A stretch of DNA of 64,000 nucleotides from Afipia sp049747295 (GTDB lineage Bacteria > Pseudomonadota > Alphaproteobacteria > Rhizobiales > Xanthobacteraceae): assembly GCF_049747295.1 (NCBI RefSeq), contig NZ_JBMHJM010000001.1, forward strand, positions 4,340,001-4,404,000. Direction: 5' to 3'. Under the pieces are notes generated by a model. It searched no databases, was not told the origin of the DNA, and was given only the letters and a program-made list of their open reading frames with translations. Both the position numbers and the translations under genes were made by a program. This document shows, in pieces, positions 63,228 to 64,000 of this stretch; the first letter of the stretch is position 1, and each line of letters opens with the position of its first letter.

Positions 63228-63568
63228 TGCACCTCTAAAGATATTCATCGAGGCGGCGTTTACGAACCAAGTTCGCAACGGTGGCCGCCCCTCTGTGGGA
63301 TCTTCAGGACGCGATCAGCTTTTCGCAATTGTTCTTGGTGAGCTGACTCTGCTTTTGATCCGCTCGCTTGCTTCTGGGAATTGTGCCGGTCAACCTCGGA
63401 CGAATCCTACAACTTCAAGCCGCTGGCGCCAACAGCAGCGTCGGGCCCGGTGCGTGGTTGGAGTTTCATTTCGCATGATACACGGTTGACGGAAGCGAAG
63501 ACCATCAACCGGCTTAAGTGAAGTGGTGAGGTGAGGCGGCGCCTCGCCGCCTCACCTCCGGATGGGGC
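63228..63568. other. Intergenic region near the right edge
   Basis: 341 bases without a supported gene; a plus-strand frame at 63295 lacks a ribosome site and looks like chance. Confidence 0.35.
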
Positions 63569-64000
63569 TTACTGACAAGTGTACATCCGACCGTCATCAA
63601 GCTTGGTCAAACTACCCGGCCTGCACTTGATCGAGTTGCGTGCCGCGTAATCATCCCATCCGCTGTAGCCGTACCACGGAGCACCTCCGTAATGGGCCGT
63701 TACTGCATAGTGGGGCGTGCCAAGGCCCGGGATATTCCATCCGCCTGATGGGTAACCGCCATACTCTGCTCTGGCTCCCAGAACACCTTGTCCGTAGTAG
63801 GAATTACCTCCCCAGCCCAAAGGCGAGGTAGCCGCTGCTGCCGCGGCGGTGCCGACTGCCGCCGCTGTGCCGACGCCAGCGCCGACGACACCTGCGCCAT
63901 AGCCGTACGCGGCTCTCCGGTTTTGTCGGCGTGCGACACCAGCAACGCTCACTGGGGTCAAGGGACGACCGACACGCGCCTGAGCACTGTCGATCGACAG
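63569..64000 (-). CDS. Glycine/tyrosine-rich exported protein, 5' end outside window
   Basis: The frame is open to the right edge and continues beyond it; visible upstream residues SIDSAQARVGRPLTPVSVAGVARR look like the end of a signal peptide and the start of a mature protein, so calling the TTG at 63961 the start would be wrong. The body is Ala/Gly/Tyr-rich (YGYGAGVVGAGVGTAAAVG, YGGYPSGGWNIPGLGTPHY) with a C-terminal RNSIKCRPGSLTKLDDGRMYTCQ. Typical of rhizobial cell-envelope proteins of unknown role. Confidence 0.75.
   Translation of the reverse strand: MSIDSAQARVGRPLTPVSVAGVARRQNRRAAYGYGAGVVGAGVGTAAAVGTAAAAAATSPLGWGGNSYYGQGVLGARAEYGGYPSGGWNIPGLGTPHYAVTAHYGGAPWYGYSGWDDYAARNSIKCRPGSLTKLDDGRMYTCQ

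Overview
The window looks like chromosomal DNA of an alphaproteobacterium in the Bradyrhizobium/Rhodopseudomonas/Afipia group. The gene set points that way: a KaiA-less kaiC-kaiB-kaiB-kinase cluster, a DNA topoisomerase IB, two DUF892 ferritin-like proteins, a DUF3606 protein, a 4-TM-type outer-membrane beta-barrel protein with an N-terminal proline stretch, and many small lineage-type hypotheticals. Regulatory sites also fit: perfect FNR/FixK boxes and GGAAC-N16-CGTT sites of the EcfG type. The assignment rests on gene content and motifs read by eye, not on a database search. I found no rRNA, tRNA, CRISPR array or intact insertion sequence.

Layout. 1-2.0 kb: end of an amidase gene, a TetR regulator, a hexapeptide acetyltransferase. 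2.1-7.3 kb: a small unlisted protein, then a tight operon of a ribbon-helix-helix protein, KaiC, two different KaiB proteins and a PAS hybrid histidine kinase. 7.4-11.7 kb: small proteins, a LysR regulator, and two gene relics (signal peptidase I and a CitMHS-like transporter). 11.8-17.6 kb: exported hydrolases (tannase/feruloyl esterase family, 3-hydroxybutyrate oligomer hydrolase family, dienelactone-hydrolase-like) and a transglutaminase-like protein, with a stray duplicate of the last 19 codons of the latter. 17.7-18.8 kb: an LTXXQ periplasmic protein behind an FNR/FixK box, and a zinc-ribbon protein. 19.2-26.9 kb: two tandem autotransporters whose beta-barrels are almost identical. A third (38.7-42.1 kb) lies 12 kb further on in the same orientation.

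28.7-31.8 kb: an exported phosphoesterase followed by a di-heme cytochrome c peroxidase. 32-36.4 kb: small stress-type genes, an AraC regulator, a cupin, a methyltransferase, methylglyoxal synthase and two small minus-strand genes. 36.6-50.6 kb: a stress island with topoisomerase IB, two DUF892 proteins, a CBS-pair protein, DUF3606, an EF-hand protein, BrkB-family and holin-like membrane proteins, a histone-H1-like protein, a cupin and a VOC protein. Several of these have EcfG-type promoter candidates. 50.9-56.5 kb: DoxX, TPR and metallo-beta-lactamase-fold proteins face an ECF sigma/anti-sigma pair, followed by a membrane-ferredoxin-cyclase fusion. 56.7-64 kb: class I fructose-bisphosphate aldolase, dodecin, a NYN-domain protein, an AraC regulator, small exported proteins, an outer-membrane protein, a frameshifted potassium channel, and a glycine/tyrosine-rich exported protein running off the end.

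The region is rich in accessory and stress functions. The most notable elements are the Kai operon with its RHH leader gene, the family of three recombination-prone autotransporters, the overlapping set of EcfG- and FixK-type promoters (two of them giving nearly leaderless mRNAs), and several relics and sub-60-codon genes that length-filtered gene calling would miss.
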